Positions 5,633 to 6,494 of a DNA stretch of 6,494 bases are shown piece after piece. Under the pieces are notes generated by a model. That model was not told the origin of the DNA. It searched no databases and saw nothing but the letters and a program-made list of their open reading frames with translations. The DNA lies in the NCBI GenBank assembly GCA_025465405.1, contig JAODNL010000614.1, forward strand, positions 1-6,494, written 5' to 3'. The translations under genes were made by a program, and so were the position numbers. The DNA comes from Pseudonocardiales bacterium (GTDB lineage: Bacteria > Actinomycetota > Actinomycetes > Mycobacteriales > Jatrophihabitantaceae). Positions within the stretch are counted from its first letter, which is position 1; the number at the start of each line of letters is the position of its first letter.

Positions 5633-6011
5633 AACGCCAGACGGTGGACGAATCTCTGAGCCGGTCCGCGATGGCGGCGACGTCGTCCAGGCGTCCGGAA
5701 GAGATGGCGATGATGAAGTCGTACGCCTCGTCGTTGCTCATCGTCAGACGTCGACCGTTGACGCCGAGGAACGCGATAGTCGCCGCGAGGGCGAGACGCT
5801 TGTCGCCGTCGACGAGCGCATGGTTACGCGCGACTGAGTGGAGCAATGCCGCCGCCTTGGTCTCCAGGTCCGGGTAGGCGTCGGCACCGAACGCGCTCGC
5901 TCTCGGTCGAGCGACCGCTGCCTCGAGCAGTCCGACATCGCGCAGCTCAGCTGGGGCACCGAGTGCGCGTTCGCCGACGTGCAGCAGCTCGGGCAGGGTC
6001 AAATAGATCAT
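5631..6011 (-). CDS. doc: Doc-type (Fic fold) toxin
   Basis: A 126-residue protein with the short all-helical fold of Doc toxins. The Fic-type motif reads HALVDGDKR at residues 64-72, corresponding to HxFxxxNKR of phage P1 Doc: His64, Asp68, Lys71 and Arg72 are kept, Phe is Leu66 and Asn is Asp70. The segment AVARPRASAFGADAYPDLETKAAALLHSVARNHALVDG is characteristic of the family. P1 Doc phosphorylates elongation factor EF-Tu and halts translation; the same role is inferred here. The ATG start overlaps the antitoxin stop as ATGA, so the toxin is translated by coupling, a common way to keep antitoxin in excess. It is the second gene of the module. Confidence 0.9.
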   Translation of the reverse strand: MIYLTLPELLHVGERALGAPAELRDVGLLEAAVARPRASAFGADAYPDLETKAAALLHSVARNHALVDGDKRLALAATIAFLGVNGRRLTMSNDEAYDFIIAISSGRLDDVAAIADRLRDSSTVWR

Positions 6012-6211
6012 TGGCCGAGACGCTCGAGCGCCTCGGCATAGCGCGGAAGCTCTACGTCCAGCACCCGGTCGACCAGTTCGCCACGGCTGTGCGCCTCGAT
6101 GTATTCCCGAATCGCCTCTCGTGCCACTTCCTGCATCGACCGCGCTTCGAGTTCCGACCGCTTGCGTAGAGCCTCGGTCTCCTCATCGGTCAGCCGCAGA
6201 GTCATCGCCAT
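6008..6211 (-). CDS. Ribbon-helix-helix (CopG-like) antitoxin
   Basis: A 67-residue protein with the N-terminal strand MTLRLT, then two helices (DEETEALRKRSELEA and SMQEVAREAIREYIEAH), the ribbon-helix-helix DNA-binding pattern. The acidic C-terminal tail (ELVDRVLDVELPRYAEALERL) is the expected toxin-neutralising part. It is not a Phd-family antitoxin, although its partner is Doc-like; RHH-Doc pairs are common in actinobacteria. It probably represses its own operon through the palindrome just upstream. No Shine-Dalgarno precedes the ATG at 6211, and the -10 position predicts a leaderless transcript. ATG at 6205 is a possible second start that would remove only MA. Confidence 0.9.
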   Translation of the reverse strand: MAMTLRLTDEETEALRKRSELEARSMQEVAREAIREYIEAHSRGELVDRVLDVELPRYAEALERLGQ

Positions 6212-6217
6212 GATGGG

Positions 6218-6226
6218 ATGGTATCA
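6218..6226 (-). promoter_or_regulatory. Extended -10 promoter giving a leaderless antitoxin mRNA
   Basis: On the minus strand TGATACCAT fits the extended -10 pattern TGnTAnnnT. Seven bases past its end is the A of the antitoxin ATG (6211), so transcription probably begins at the start codon. No convincing -35 is seen, consistent with an extended -10. Confidence 0.55.
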
Positions 6227-6238
6227 CTCTTGATACCA
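6219..6238. promoter_or_regulatory. Operator palindrome of the toxin-antitoxin operon
   Basis: TGGTATCA-CTCT-TGATACCA has perfect 8-bp arms. It covers the extended -10 and lies 8 bases before the antitoxin start, the place expected for autorepression by an RHH antitoxin or its complex with the toxin. Confidence 0.8.
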
Positions 6239-6284
6239 AACTGGTCGAGCGACCCGGTCATCCGCCGACCTTCCTCCACCCGCC

Positions 6285-6318
6285 CGCACAACAGGCACAA
6301 CCGGCACAACCGGCACGG
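6285..6318. repeat. Tandem 9-bp GCACAAC-containing repeats upstream of ohr
   Basis: Units cgcacaaca, ggcacaacc, ggcacaacc and the degenerate ggcacggaa follow each other with a 9-bp period. Further GCACAA copies lie at 6326-6331 and 6361-6366, giving five exact GCACAA in about 80 bp, all in the orientation of ohr. They could be binding sites for a regulator or a replication-slippage product. Function unknown. Confidence 0.6.
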
Positions 6319-6327
6319 AAGCAACGC

Positions 6328-6344
6328 ACAACCTCGAACGTTGT
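6328..6344. promoter_or_regulatory. Inverted repeat, possible ohr operator
   Basis: ACAAC-N7-GTTGT, flanked by a wider pair GCAACG (6321-6326) and CGTTGC (6357-6362), lies 49 bases before the ohr start. Such a place and AT-leaning symmetry would suit an OhrR/MarR-type repressor, but the sequence does not closely match the known OhrR operators. A weak promoter TTGTTG-N17-CAAGAT (6341-6369) overlaps it. Confidence 0.3.
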
Positions 6345-6392
6345 TGGACGTGAGGACGTTGCACAAGATCCCGCGAGAGGAAGCTGGAGACC

Positions 6393-6494
6393 ATGAAGAT
6401 TCTGTACACAGCCGAGGCAGTCGTCGAAGGGGGACGAGAAGGACACGGCCGCACATCGGACGGTCGGCTCGACGTAGACCTCTCCATCCCCGAA
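6393..6494 (+). CDS. ohr: Organic hydroperoxide resistance protein (Ohr/OsmC), 5' part only
   Basis: Only the first 34 codons are in the window, and the frame is open at the end. MKILYTAEAVVEGG (1-14) and TSDGRLDVDLSIPE (21-34) match the N-terminal strands of Ohr, which reduces organic hydroperoxides with a cysteine pair in the cytoplasm. The two catalytic cysteines and the arginine lie further along and cannot be checked. Ohr rather than OsmC is favoured by the YTAEA and SDGRLDVDL segments. The ATG is preceded by AGGAAG (6378-6383) and GGAG (6386-6389). The gene is divergent from the toxin-antitoxin operon; an ohrR regulator, if any, is outside the window. Confidence 0.85.
   Translation, partial: MKILYTAEAVVEGGREGHGRTSDGRLDVDLSIPE

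Noticed and set aside
4464..6238. Possible link between the LysR boxes and the toxin-antitoxin palindrome through the shared hexamer GATACC
   Set aside because: The half-sites are in opposite relative orientation with different spacing, and the regulators belong to unrelated families; a shared hexamer is likely coincidence.

Overview
The window comes from a high-GC Gram-positive bacterium, most likely an actinomycete. Codon third positions are strongly G/C, GTG and TTG starts occur, and the ECF sigma factor/DGPF-protein pair is typical of Actinomycetota. Genus cannot be named from this sequence. All identifications rest on motifs and family knowledge; no database search was run.

Layout. (1) 19-990 (+): a classical NAD-type short-chain dehydrogenase with a long C-terminal extension, ending in a hairpin. 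(2) 1178-1671 (-): a flavin/F420-binding split-barrel (PPOX-fold) oxidoreductase gene broken by one missing base near 1412-1416. (3) 1809-3370 (-): a two-gene operon, a DGPF/YCII-domain protein followed by an ECF42-type sigma factor with a C-terminal helical-repeat domain, joined by a 4-base GTGA overlap. A TGTCGA-N17-CGTC promoter lies upstream. A degenerate copy of this promoter and leader precedes the broken PPOX gene, which suggests one regulon. (4) 3654-5375 (-): a LysR-type regulator followed by a second SDR that has lost the YxxxK catalytic dyad. Three related boxes, core ACCTATCNGGT, mark this unit: one upstream of lysR and two, 21 bp apart, upstream of the SDR, arranged like a LysR recognition/activation site pair. 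(5) 5631-6211 (-): a ribbon-helix-helix antitoxin and a Doc/Fic toxin with an ATGA overlap, a near-perfect operator palindrome and a likely leaderless start. (6) 6393 to the end (+): the first 34 codons of an Ohr/OsmC peroxidase, preceded by a GCACAAC repeat array and a possible operator.

How the parts work together. There are two self-contained regulatory circuits (ECF42 sigma with DGPF and PPOX; LysR with SDR), one addiction/stress module, and single metabolic genes at each end. The best material for follow-up is the regulatory DNA: the duplicated ECF42-type promoter/leader, the three LysR boxes, and the repeat array before ohr. I see no mobile element, CRISPR array, tRNA or rRNA.
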